From the NCBI GenBank assembly GCA_913045395.1, contig CAJWPV010000083.1, forward strand, positions 1 to 6,575: a DNA stretch of 6,575 nt. The letters run 5' to 3'. Positions 1 to 6,575 of this stretch are shown in pieces. The stretch's first letter is position 1, and each line of letters starts with the position of its first letter. Below the pieces are notes generated by a model. The model saw only the letters and a program-made list of their open reading frames with translations. It ran no database searches and was not told the DNA's origin. Source of the stretch: an uncultured Verrucomicrobiota bacterium. GTDB taxonomy: Bacteria > Verrucomicrobiota > Verrucomicrobiia > Limisphaerales > UBA1096. The position numbers were made by a program, and so were the translations under genes.

Positions 1-637
1 CGAGACCTCGCCGGTGGTGACGATCAACACCCGGGACTTCCGCTCGGCCGGCTTCCGGCAGATCGGGGCCAAACGCGGTAGCATCGGGCATCCGCTGCCG
101 GGCATGGTGGCGCGCATCGTCGATCCCGATACAGGTGAGCCGGTCGTGCTTGGTCAGGCGGGCCTGCTGCTCGTCAAGGGGCCGAATGTCATGCAGGGTT
201 ACCTTGGCCAGGCGGAGAAAACCGCCGAGGTGCTGCGCGACGGCTGGTACACGACCGGTGACATTGCGGCAATGGACGAGGACGGCTTCCTGGCGATCAC
301 AGATCGACTGAGTCGCTTCAGCAAGATCGGCGGCGAGATGGTGCCGCACATCAAGGTCGAGGACAACCTGCACGAGATGGCTGGGTTGACCGACCAGACG
401 TTTGCCGTGACCGGCGTGCCGGACGAGAAGAAGGGTGAGCGCCTTGTCGTGCTGTATCAAAATCTCGATGAGTCGGCGGTCGGGTCGGTTGTCGAGAAAC
501 TAACCAGTTGCGATTTGCCAAATATCTGGAAGCCGCGTAGCGATCAGTTTTTCAAAGTCGAGGCGCTGCCGTACCTCGGTACCGGCAAGCTGGACTTGAA
601 GCAGCTCAAGATCCTGGCCACCGAGTTATCGCCGTGA
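1..637 (+). CDS. aas: Aas-like acyl-[acyl-carrier-protein] synthetase / AMP-binding enzyme, C-terminal part (5' end outside window)
   Basis: The frame is open from base 2, so this is the last 211 codons of a longer gene; it ends at the TGA at 635-637. The first visible residues, ETSPVV, are the adenylate-forming motif that follows YGxT in this superfamily. TGDIA lies near fragment residue 85. The hinge region near residues 100-115 reads DRLSRFSKIGGEMVPH, a wording I associate with Aas (2-acylglycerophosphoethanolamine acyltransferase / acyl-ACP synthetase). The C-terminal GTGKLDLK carries the catalytic lysine near residue 196. Family knowledge: such enzymes activate a fatty acid with ATP and load it on ACP, for lysophospholipid re-acylation or fatty-acid recycling at the inner membrane. 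Any acyltransferase or transporter domain would lie upstream and cannot be seen, so a stand-alone acyl-ACP synthetase remains possible. A perfect palindrome begins 9 bases after the stop. Confidence 0.85.
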   Translation, partial: ETSPVVTINTRDFRSAGFRQIGAKRGSIGHPLPGMVARIVDPDTGEPVVLGQAGLLLVKGPNVMQGYLGQAEKTAEVLRDGWYTTGDIAAMDEDGFLAITDRLSRFSKIGGEMVPHIKVEDNLHEMAGLTDQTFAVTGVPDEKKGERLVVLYQNLDESAVGSVVEKLTSCDLPNIWKPRSDQFFKVEALPYLGTGKLDLKQLKILATELSP

Positions 638-645
638 CACTAGCG

Positions 646-659
646 CGCTTGGCCAAGCG
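646..659. repeat. Palindromic CTTGGCCAAG element, copy 1
   Basis: CGCTTGGCCAAGCG is a perfect 14-base palindrome lying 9 bases after the stop of the aas-like gene. As RNA it could fold as a 5-bp stem with a GGCC loop. It is not followed by a T-run, so it is not a standard intrinsic terminator. Related copies lie at 2041-2054, 3146-3165 and 4055-4076. Confidence 0.75.
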
Positions 660-660
660 G

Positions 661-710
661 AAAATAGGCAAAAAATAGGGCTTGCAATGGGTCACCGCCG
701 GGCGTAGAAA
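661..710 (+). promoter_or_regulatory. Candidate sigma70-type promoter for rho with upstream A-tracts
   Basis: TTGCAA (682-687) and TAGAAA (705-710) are separated by 17 bases, and each matches the -35 or -10 consensus at 4 of 6 positions. Just upstream, the octamer AAAATAGG occurs twice (661-668 and 672-679), 11 bases apart, which resembles a helically phased UP element. A start site would fall near 717, giving a leader of about 110 bases ahead of rho. The match is modest and the assignment is inference. Confidence 0.35.
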
Positions 711-736
711 AGTCTCCGGCGGGCTTCTTTCGCCGG
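695..736 (+). promoter_or_regulatory. Overlapping alternative hairpins in the aas-rho gap (possible aas terminator or rho attenuator)
   Basis: CCGCCGG (695-701) pairs perfectly with CCGGCGG (716-722) around a 14-base loop, and is followed by GCTTCTTT, a poor but terminator-like tail. The same arm CCGGCG (716-721) also pairs with CGCCGG (731-736) around a 9-base loop. The two folds exclude each other. The element could be the terminator of the upstream gene, a switch in the rho leader, or a 5'-end stabilising hairpin if transcription starts near 717. Confidence 0.4.
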
Positions 737-769
737 AACCAATCAGTAAATCGCCACTTAAGGCAGTTG

Positions 770-815
770 GTTCAGTTCTCTAATTCTGAACAATTCAATT
801 CACGTTTTTCCGTGA
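770..815 (+). promoter_or_regulatory. Two small hairpins in the rho leader
   Basis: GTTCAG (770-775) and CTGAAC (786-791) form a perfect 6-bp stem with a 10-base A/T-rich loop. TCACG (800-804) and CGTGA (811-815) form a 5-bp stem ending 10 bases before the GTG start of rho. Both stems are short and could be chance. The second lies where it could affect ribosome access. rho is autogenously controlled in well-studied bacteria, which makes its leader worth folding. Confidence 0.3.
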
Positions 816-825
816 TTTTCGAGGT

Positions 826-2040
826 GTGAGTAGTTTCAAAGACAACAGTAGGTCGAATAAGAATTCGTCGAACAGGAATAATCCCAACAGGAATTCTTCC
901 CATCGGAGGCAAAATCGCAAGCGGCCTCAAATCGAGGTTCCCGAGACCGGCTCCGGTTATCTGGAAGTTTCCGACAAGGGCTTCGGGTTTCTCCGCTCGG
1001 CGGACAACAATTATCAGCCCAAGCCGTCCGATATCTTCGTGACGCCCGACACGATCAAGCGCGCCGCCATCCGCGAGGGCGCCTTGATCGAGGGCAAGCT
1101 GCAGCCGCCCCATCGCGGCACCAGTCCGCAGCTCAAGGAGGTCATCAGTGTCAACGGCACCCCGTTTCAGGAGTATGCAGACGTGGTGCGGTTTGAAAAC
1201 CTCACCACCATCAATCCCATTGAGAAATTCAACCTCGAGACCACGCCGGATGTCGTCGAAACGCGCATCATCGACCTGGTGACGCCGATCGGCAAGGGCA
1301 CCCGCGGTCTAATCGTCGCCCCGCCACGCACCGGCAAGACGACCATCCTTAAGCAGATCGCCAACGCGGTGACCGCCAACCATCCGGACGTGCAGGCGAT
1401 CGTGTTGCTGATCGATGAACGACCGGAGGAGGTCACCGATTTTACACGCTCAGTAGACGCTGAGGTGATTGCCTCGTCCAACGACCAGGACCTCGAGACA
1501 CACGTGCGCCTGTCGCGCTTGGTGATCGACCGCTGCCGTCGCCTCGTCGAGTCCGGCAAGGATGTGTTCGTGCTGCTCGACTCGATCACTCGTGTGGCCC
1601 GCGCCTTCAACTCAGTGCACGGTGGCTCTGGCCGCACGATGACCGGCGGCGTGGACGCCCGCGCGCTCGAGATACCGCGCAAGATTTTTGCCTCCGCCCG
1701 TAAGACGGAGGAGGCCGGGTCGCTCACAATCATCGCCACGGCGCTGATTGACACCGGTTCGCGAATGGATGAGTTGATCTTTCAGGAATTCAAGGGCACC
1801 GGCAACATGGAACTGGTGCTCGACCGCAAGCTGGCCGAGCGCCGGGTGTATCCTGCGATTGACATTCCCAAGAGCGGCACGCGCAAGGAGGAACAACTGT
1901 TCCCGCCCCAGCACCTCGACGCGATCCACAAGCTGCGTCGCACCATGACCGACATGAATCCGATCGACGCCATGGAGACGATCAAGCAGGCCTTGGCCAA
2001 GTTCAAGACGAACGAGGAATTCCTAAGCACGCTCAAGTAA
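826..2040 (+). CDS. rho: Transcription termination factor Rho
   Basis: Hexameric RNA-dependent ATPase/translocase that ends transcription at Rho-dependent sites. The protein is 404 residues. Residues 1-35 are a low-complexity Asn/Ser/Arg-rich tail that replaces the usual N-terminal Rho_N helical domain. The cold-shock-type primary RNA-binding domain follows (about 43-115; GYLEVSDKGFGFLRSADNNY). The RecA-like motor shows Walker A APPRTGKT (165-172), Walker B ending in D252, the Q-loop GGSGRTMTGGVD (266-277), the R-loop area EFKGTGNMEL (321-330), and SGTRKEE with the likely arginine finger R353. The GTG at 826 is the first start codon of the usual type (ATG, GTG or TTG) after an in-frame stop at 787-789. 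A GAGG at 821-824 lies only one base from it, too close for a normal ribosome site. No in-frame Met occurs before the Q-loop, so this start is accepted. The function is certain; the exact start is less so. Confidence 0.97.
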   Translation: MSSFKDNSRSNKNSSNRNNPNRNSSHRRQNRKRPQIEVPETGSGYLEVSDKGFGFLRSADNNYQPKPSDIFVTPDTIKRAAIREGALIEGKLQPPHRGTSPQLKEVISVNGTPFQEYADVVRFENLTTINPIEKFNLETTPDVVETRIIDLVTPIGKGTRGLIVAPPRTGKTTILKQIANAVTANHPDVQAIVLLIDERPEEVTDFTRSVDAEVIASSNDQDLETHVRLSRLVIDRCRRLVESGKDVFVLLDSITRVARAFNSVHGGSGRTMTGGVDARALEIPRKIFASARKTEEAGSLTIIATALIDTGSRMDELIFQEFKGTGNMELVLDRKLAERRVYPAIDIPKSGTRKEEQLFPPQHLDAIHKLRRTMTDMNPIDAMETIKQALAKFKTNEEFLSTLK

Positions 2041-2054
2041 CGCTTGGCCAGGCG
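2041..2054. repeat. Palindromic CTTGGCCAAG element, copy 2
   Basis: CGCTTGGCCAGGCG directly abuts the rho TAA and matches copy 1 at 13 of 14 positions; the single A-to-G change turns one A-T pair of the palindrome into a G-T pair that RNA would tolerate. A further perfect CTTGGCCAAG lies inside the rho coding region at 1992-2001. Confidence 0.7.
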
Positions 2055-2064
2055 TTGACAACTT

Positions 2065-2088
2065 AAACGAACGGATCCGTTTTTTTTG
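2065..2088 (+). terminator. Probable intrinsic terminator after rho
   Basis: AACGGATCCGTT (2070-2081) is a perfect 12-base palindrome that folds as a short stem with a GATC loop and runs straight into eight T residues (2080-2087). An outer GACAA (2057-2061) can also pair with TTGTC (2086-2090). It lies about 30 bases after the rho stop. The inner stem is short, so strength is uncertain. Confidence 0.55.
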
Positions 2089-2116
2089 TCTCCGGCTTAT
2101 GCTGGATGGGGTAGGA

Positions 2117-2134
2117 CGCTTGGCTTAGCTTGGC
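2117..2134. repeat. Direct repeat of GCTTGGC just upstream of the WYL regulator
   Basis: CGCTTGGC (2117-2124) and AGCTTGGC (2127-2134) are spaced exactly 10 bases apart, on one face of the helix, and end 8 bases before the ATG at 2143. The position suits an autoregulatory operator. The word is also the half-site of the palindromic elements in this window, so it may instead belong to that dispersed family. Confidence 0.45.
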
Positions 2135-2142
2135 ATTCGTTC

Positions 2143-3144
2143 ATGGCAACCAAGCGCAAACAACTCCCCGAGCGAAACACCCGGCCGCCGATCGAGCGGA
2201 TGCTCAAGATCCATAATTTGCTCAAAGGTGAGAATCATCCCAACGCCGGCCAGTTGGCTAATGAGCTCGAGGTCACCACCAAGACCATCTACCGCGACAT
2301 CGCGTTCATGCGCGATCGCATGGAGCTGCCGGTTGAGTTCGAGCCGGCGTACAACGGCTACTGCTATGCCGGGGAGGTCGGCCAGTTCCCAACCGTGCAG
2401 ATCAGCGAGGGCGAATTGTTCGCGATGCTCGTCGCCGAGAAGGCGATGCAACAGTATCGCGGTACCAACTTCGAGAAGCCGCTGATGAGTGCCTTCCGCA
2501 AGGTCACTGATTCGCTGACCGACACCATCTCGTTCAACCTCGATGATTTCGATCAAAGCATCTCGTTCCGGACCAGCGCCGAGCCGGTTTTGAACCTGGA
2601 CGTCATCGACGCCCTAGCCAAGGCCGCTGCCGGCAACAAGCAGTTGCAGTTCAACTACCGCAAGCCGGGCGAGTGCAAGGCCGAGTCGCGTGTCGTCGAT
2701 CCGTACCACTTGGCCAACGTCAATGGCGAGTGGTTCCTGTTCGCGCACTGTCACCTGCGCAACGACATTCGCACCTTCACCCCGGCTCGGATTAGCGACA
2801 TGCAGCAGACCGGTGAGACATTCAGGCTCCCGAAAAAGTTTTCACTCGAAAAACGTCTGCGCGGAAGTTTTGCCATCGTCACAGGTGAGAAGGAGCAGGA
2901 GATCGTGATTCGCTTCAACGAACTTGTCGCCGACTACATCCGCGAGAAACGCTGGCACCCGACGCAGAAGCAGCGAAACCTGGAGGACGGCGGCGTGGAG
3001 TTGACCATGCGCCTCGATAGCCTCAACGAAGTGCAGCGCTGGGTGATGACCTGGTGCGGAAACGCCGAAGTCATCAAGCCCCTCGAGCTGTCCCATTCCG
3101 TCCGCGAAGCCGCTCAACGCATCCTCGACACTAACAAATCGTAA
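2143..3144 (+). CDS. WYL-domain transcriptional regulator with N-terminal helix-turn-helix
   Basis: A 333-residue cytoplasmic DNA-binding regulator. Residues about 18-65 form a DeoR/HTH_11-type winged helix, with recognition-helix wording TTKTIYRDIAFMRD at 45-58. The WYL domain (about 150-225) has its signature as GEWFLFAHC, so the triad is W197-F198-L199, a conservative change from WYL. A C-terminal WCX-type extension (about 250-328) follows. Family knowledge: WYL proteins respond to nucleic-acid or nucleotide ligands and control varied regulons, often DNA damage or defence genes; nothing here reveals the target. I chose the ATG at 2143. An in-frame TTG at 2086 would extend the protein by 19 residues, but it lies in the T-run of the rho terminator and the added residues show no family match. 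No clear ribosome site precedes the ATG. The gene converges on the DUF547 gene with a 23-base gap. Confidence 0.9.
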   Translation: MATKRKQLPERNTRPPIERMLKIHNLLKGENHPNAGQLANELEVTTKTIYRDIAFMRDRMELPVEFEPAYNGYCYAGEVGQFPTVQISEGELFAMLVAEKAMQQYRGTNFEKPLMSAFRKVTDSLTDTISFNLDDFDQSISFRTSAEPVLNLDVIDALAKAAAGNKQLQFNYRKPGECKAESRVVDPYHLANVNGEWFLFAHCHLRNDIRTFTPARISDMQQTGETFRLPKKFSLEKRLRGSFAIVTGEKEQEIVIRFNELVADYIREKRWHPTQKQRNLEDGGVELTMRLDSLNEVQRWVMTWCGNAEVIKPLELSHSVREAAQRILDTNKS

Positions 3145-3145
3145 C

Positions 3146-3165
3146 CAGCCCCTGGCCAAGCGCTG
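3146..3165. repeat. Palindromic CTTGGCCAAG element, copy 3, filling the convergent gap
   Basis: CAGCCCCTGGCCAAGCGCTG is a 20-base imperfect palindrome (8 of 10 pairs) occupying nearly all of the 23 bases between two convergent stop codons (3144 and 3168). The 14-base core matches copy 1 at 12 positions. The outer arms CAGC/GCTG pair although they are not shared with the other copies, so the stem is extended locally. It may act as a bidirectional 3'-end stem; no T-run is present. Confidence 0.6.
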
Positions 3166-3167
3166 AT

Positions 3168-4025
3168 TCAGGGTTGATTGGGTTGAACAGCACGGGCGTT
3201 GATTTCCCAGTCGTATGCTACAAACTTCAAGGGCCATTTTTTCCTTCGCGCTGTTTGCAGGCTGGCTTCGAGTGGTTCCACGGCGTAGCCCAGCAGATAG
3301 TCAATCAGTGCTTCCGGGGAGTTGTTTTCACCGGTGAAATCCTCCCTGTACCACTCGAAAATTCGGGACAACCAAACAGCGTTATTTTCCACTCGGACGT
3401 TTTTTGAATCGTTGACAAAGTCCCTGGAAGCCATGTCGAGATCTTCTTCCGACCAAGTGCGAGCGCGCAGGGGTGGGCAGGAACCGGATGCGCAGTTCAG
3501 CGCAAAATGTATTCGTGCGTCCTGAAGGCGTTCTCGCAGGATTTTGTTTTCCAAGTCATAAAGATTGGTCGTTCGCCCGCCGAGCACGATGGGCGAGTCA
3601 TAGAAAAAACCCTTGCCGGGAATCAGGAACGAGGTGGCAGAGCGTTTGACTTTGCGAAGGTTTTTCAACGGCCAACGATTCAGGACGCCTCGTACCACCA
3701 GCGCGTTGTAGGCTTGAATCCAGTAGGCCCGCCTTGTGGTTGAGTCGGGGAACCACTCAGGATGATTCTCCGGACTGACGTTGGCTAACTGGGTGGAAAA
3801 ATCCTCCAAGGCGGCAACATCATCCCGATTGTTTTTCCATGCGTGATAATCAACTTTGCCGTCATCGCCAGCGTACTTTTGGAGGAGCGCAATAAAGCGA
3901 TTGTCCGAATACCCCTTGAATTCCTTTCGAGTCCATTTCACGGGAGGTTGTCGCTCGAACCAAAAAATAATCCCGGCAAACACGACAAAGATCACGACCA
4001 AGGTGAGCGGGACGGTCTTTGTCAT
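3168..4025 (-). CDS. DUF547 domain protein with N-terminal membrane anchor
   Basis: A 285-residue protein of unknown function. Residues 4-22 are a hydrophobic segment (PLTLVVIFVVFAGIIFW), read as a signal anchor; there is no lipobox cysteine, so the body probably faces the periplasm. DUF547 hallmarks appear in order: AYWIQAYNALVV (100-111), FYDSPIVLGGRTTNLYDLEN (141-160), HFALNCASGSCPPL (173-186) with two cysteines C178 and C183, and the late YDWEIN (271-276). Family knowledge: DUF547 proteins are widespread, have no settled biochemical role, and the His/Cys cluster has been likened to cysteine-peptidase-type active sites; I do not assign an activity. The ATG at 4025 has only a weak AGG nine bases upstream. 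GC by eye is lower than in ahcY or rho, reaching about 42% at 3361-3420. It could be the last gene after ahcY, but a terminator intervenes. Confidence 0.88.
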   Translation of the reverse strand: MTKTVPLTLVVIFVVFAGIIFWFERQPPVKWTRKEFKGYSDNRFIALLQKYAGDDGKVDYHAWKNNRDDVAALEDFSTQLANVSPENHPEWFPDSTTRRAYWIQAYNALVVRGVLNRWPLKNLRKVKRSATSFLIPGKGFFYDSPIVLGGRTTNLYDLENKILRERLQDARIHFALNCASGSCPPLRARTWSEEDLDMASRDFVNDSKNVRVENNAVWLSRIFEWYREDFTGENNSPEALIDYLLGYAVEPLEASLQTARRKKWPLKFVAYDWEINARAVQPNQP

Positions 4026-4054
4026 AATATTGTGCCTGACGGGAAACTAATCGA

Positions 4055-4076
4055 GCCAAGCACCTTGGCCAAGTGC
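4055..4076. repeat. Palindromic CTTGGCCAAG element, copy 4, with an extra arm
   Basis: GCAC-CTTGGCCAAG-TGC (4060-4076) forms a palindrome with one bulged C. Just before it, GCCAAG (4055-4060) can instead pair with CTTGGC (4064-4069) around a CAC loop, so three arms compete. It lies 30 bases upstream of the DUF547 start and about 55 bases past the ahcY stop, next to the ahcY terminator. Confidence 0.55.
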
Positions 4077-4077
4077 A

Positions 4078-4102
4078 CAAAAACTGAGATGCTTGGCATC
4101 TC
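4078..4102 (-). terminator. Intrinsic terminator of the metK-ahcY operon
   Basis: Read on the minus strand, GAGATGC (4102-4096) and GCATCTC (4092-4086) make a perfect 7-bp stem with a 3-base loop. Two bases (AG) follow, then five T residues (the A-run at 4079-4083 on the plus strand). It lies about 30 bases after the ahcY stop codon, the expected place for the operon end. The loop region contains the CTTGGC word at 4092-4097. Confidence 0.75.
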
Positions 4103-4130
4103 TACGTTTAAATATGGCGCGGCGCTCGGT

Positions 4131-5573
<1,443 letters not shown>

Positions 5574-5583
5574 ACAAAAAATC

Positions 5584-6575
5584 TTATTTGATAGCTCGCT
5601 TGAGCGCAGCGACCTTGTCTGTCTTTTCCCAGGTGATGCTGTTCAAGTCATCCTCTTTTCCGAAGTGACCATAGTTTGTGGTCTTAGAATAAATCGGACG
5701 GAGGAGTTTGAGCTGCCTGACGATATCAGCTGGTTTAAAGCTAAAAACTTTTTCGGTGGCAGCTGCGATTGTTGCATCATCCACGACACCGGTGCCGAAT
5801 GTATCAACGCAGACGGAAACAGGGTCAGGATAGCCGATGGCGTAGGCGAACTGGATTTCGCAGCGCTTGGCTAGGCGGGCGGCGACAATGTTTTTTGCGG
5901 CGTAACGCCCCATGTACGCGGCGCTGCGGTCGACCTTGCTCGGATCCTTGCCACTAAACGCGCCGCCGCCGTGCCGGCCCATTCCGCCGTAGGTGTCGAC
6001 GATGATCTTACGACCGGTCAGTCCGCTGTCGCCTGCCGGTCCACCAACGACAAAGCGGCCGGTCGGGTTGATGAGAATCTGCGTGTCACGGGACAGCATT
6101 TTCTTCGGCAAAACTTTTTGGATGACCTGTTTGGTGATGAAGTCTCGGATCGTCTTGTTGGACGCATCAGCGGCGTGCTGGGTGGAGACAACAACGTTGG
6201 TGATTTTCACTGGCTTGCCGTCGATGTACTGCACTGAAACCTGGCTCTTGGCATCGGGGCGGAGCCACTTGGCTTTGCCGGCTTTGCGGAGCTTGGTCAG
6301 GTGGCTGCCGAGTTGGTGTGCGTACATGATCGGTGCCGGCATCAGTTGCGGCGTCTCGTCGCAGGCAAAGCCAAACATCAGTCCCTGGTCACCCGCACCC
6401 TGCTCGGCGGTGGCCTTGCCGGCCGCGGCCTTGGCATCGACACCCTGCGAGATATCCGGACTCTGCGCGGTCAGGTAATTGTTGATGAAGACGTGGTCAC
6501 CGTGGAACACGTCGTCGCTGTTCACGTAGCCGATCTCGCGGATGGCAGCGCGCACGACCTGCTCGACGTCGAACT
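5584..6575 (-). CDS. metK: S-adenosylmethionine synthetase, C-terminal part (start outside window)
   Basis: Makes S-adenosylmethionine from methionine and ATP in the cytoplasm, with Mg2+ and K+. The frame is open through the window end, giving 329 visible residues from [16 protein letters not shown]; by comparison with the 384-residue E. coli enzyme about 60 N-terminal residues are missing, including the first HPDK-type motif. Present are [10 protein letters not shown], the signature [12 protein letters not shown] (fragment 59-70), [46 protein letters not shown], the P-loop-like [19 protein letters not shown] (202-220), and the closing YGHFGKE and WEKTDK. An Ala/Lys-rich linker of about ten residues before GAGDQG is longer than in E. 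coli. A GTG at 6553-6555 is an internal valine codon, not a start. The gene leads into ahcY as an operon; any SAM-sensing leader would lie beyond the window. Confidence 0.97.
   Translation of the reverse strand, partial: FDVEQVVRAAIREIGYVNSDDVFHGDHVFINNYLTAQSPDISQGVDAKAAAGKATAEQGAGDQGLMFGFACDETPQLMPAPIMYAHQLGSHLTKLRKAGKAKWLRPDAKSQVSVQYIDGKPVKITNVVVSTQHAADASNKTIRDFITKQVIQKVLPKKMLSRDTQILINPTGRFVVGGPAGDSGLTGRKIIVDTYGGMGRHGGGAFSGKDPSKVDRSAAYMGRYAAKNIVAARLAKRCEIQFAYAIGYPDPVSVCVDTFGTGVVDDATIAAATEKVFSFKPADIVRQLKLLRPIYSKTTNYGHFGKEDDLNSITWEKTDKVAALKRAIK

Noticed and set aside
646..680. Copy 1 palindrome as an intrinsic terminator of the aas-like gene
   Set aside because: What follows is GAAAATAGGCAAAAAATAGG, with A-runs and no T-run on the transcribed strand, so it does not fit the standard terminator pattern. 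It was kept only as a repeat.
1167..1754. A 195-codon minus-strand frame inside rho
   Set aside because: It is fully antisense to conserved Rho motor motifs, has Ser/Thr/Arg-rich shadow composition, and shows no domain.
2055..2060. A perfect TTGACA -35 hexamer between rho and the WYL gene
   Set aside because: No -10-like hexamer lies 16-18 bases downstream; that position is inside the GATCC palindrome and T-run. TATGCT at 2098-2103 has no partner at a correct distance.
2086..2142. A TTG start giving the WYL regulator 19 extra residues
   Set aside because: The codon lies in the T-run of the probable rho terminator, and the extra residues have no family support. The ATG at 2143 fits the basic N-terminus usual before the helix-turn-helix.
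5993..6478. A 161-codon + strand frame antisense to metK
   Set aside because: The metK frame is conserved throughout; this frame has no family features and no start signal.
6553..6555. A GTG as the start of metK
   Set aside because: The frame continues upstream to the window end with family-like residues (FDVEQV), and known MetK proteins have about 60 more residues before this point.

Overview
The window looks like ordinary chromosomal DNA from a free-living bacterium. GC is moderate to high overall, by eye in the upper 50s percent. I favour a member of the Verrucomicrobiota or wider PVC group. This rests on remembered family features: the MetK wording around its QSPDI motif with an extra Ala/Lys-rich linker before GAGDQG, the Rho P-loop written PPRTGKT, and the near absence of well-placed Shine-Dalgarno sequences. 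The placement is an inference and has not been tested by a tree.

Left part, + strand: the C-terminal piece of an Aas-like acyl-ACP synthetase (window start to 637); a 188-base gap holding a perfect 14-base palindrome, a candidate promoter and several hairpins; the transcription terminator rho (826-2040); a 102-base gap with a probable intrinsic terminator and a direct repeat; and a WYL-family transcription regulator (2143-3144).

Right part, - strand: metK (truncated by the window end, stop at 5584) followed 10 bases later by ahcY (5573-4131), an evident two-gene S-adenosylmethionine-cycle operon that ends in an intrinsic terminator at 4078-4102. Further along the same strand lies a membrane-anchored DUF547 protein (4025-3168). 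It converges on the WYL gene, and the stop codons are only 23 bases apart.

MetK makes S-adenosylmethionine, methyltransferases convert it to S-adenosylhomocysteine, and AhcY clears that inhibitor to homocysteine and adenosine, so those two genes work together. The other genes share no evident pathway.

No mobile element, CRISPR array, tRNA or rRNA was seen. No gene-free stretch exceeds 300 bases. The most unusual signal is not a gene. The word CTTGGC, often doubled into the palindrome CTTGGCCAAG, occurs in every intergenic gap longer than 10 bases, usually within a few bases of a stop codon. By hand count it is strongly over-represented in the roughly 420 non-coding bases and mildly so in coding DNA. 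It looks like a genome-wide dispersed signal comparable in layout to uptake-sequence pairs or REP-like elements.
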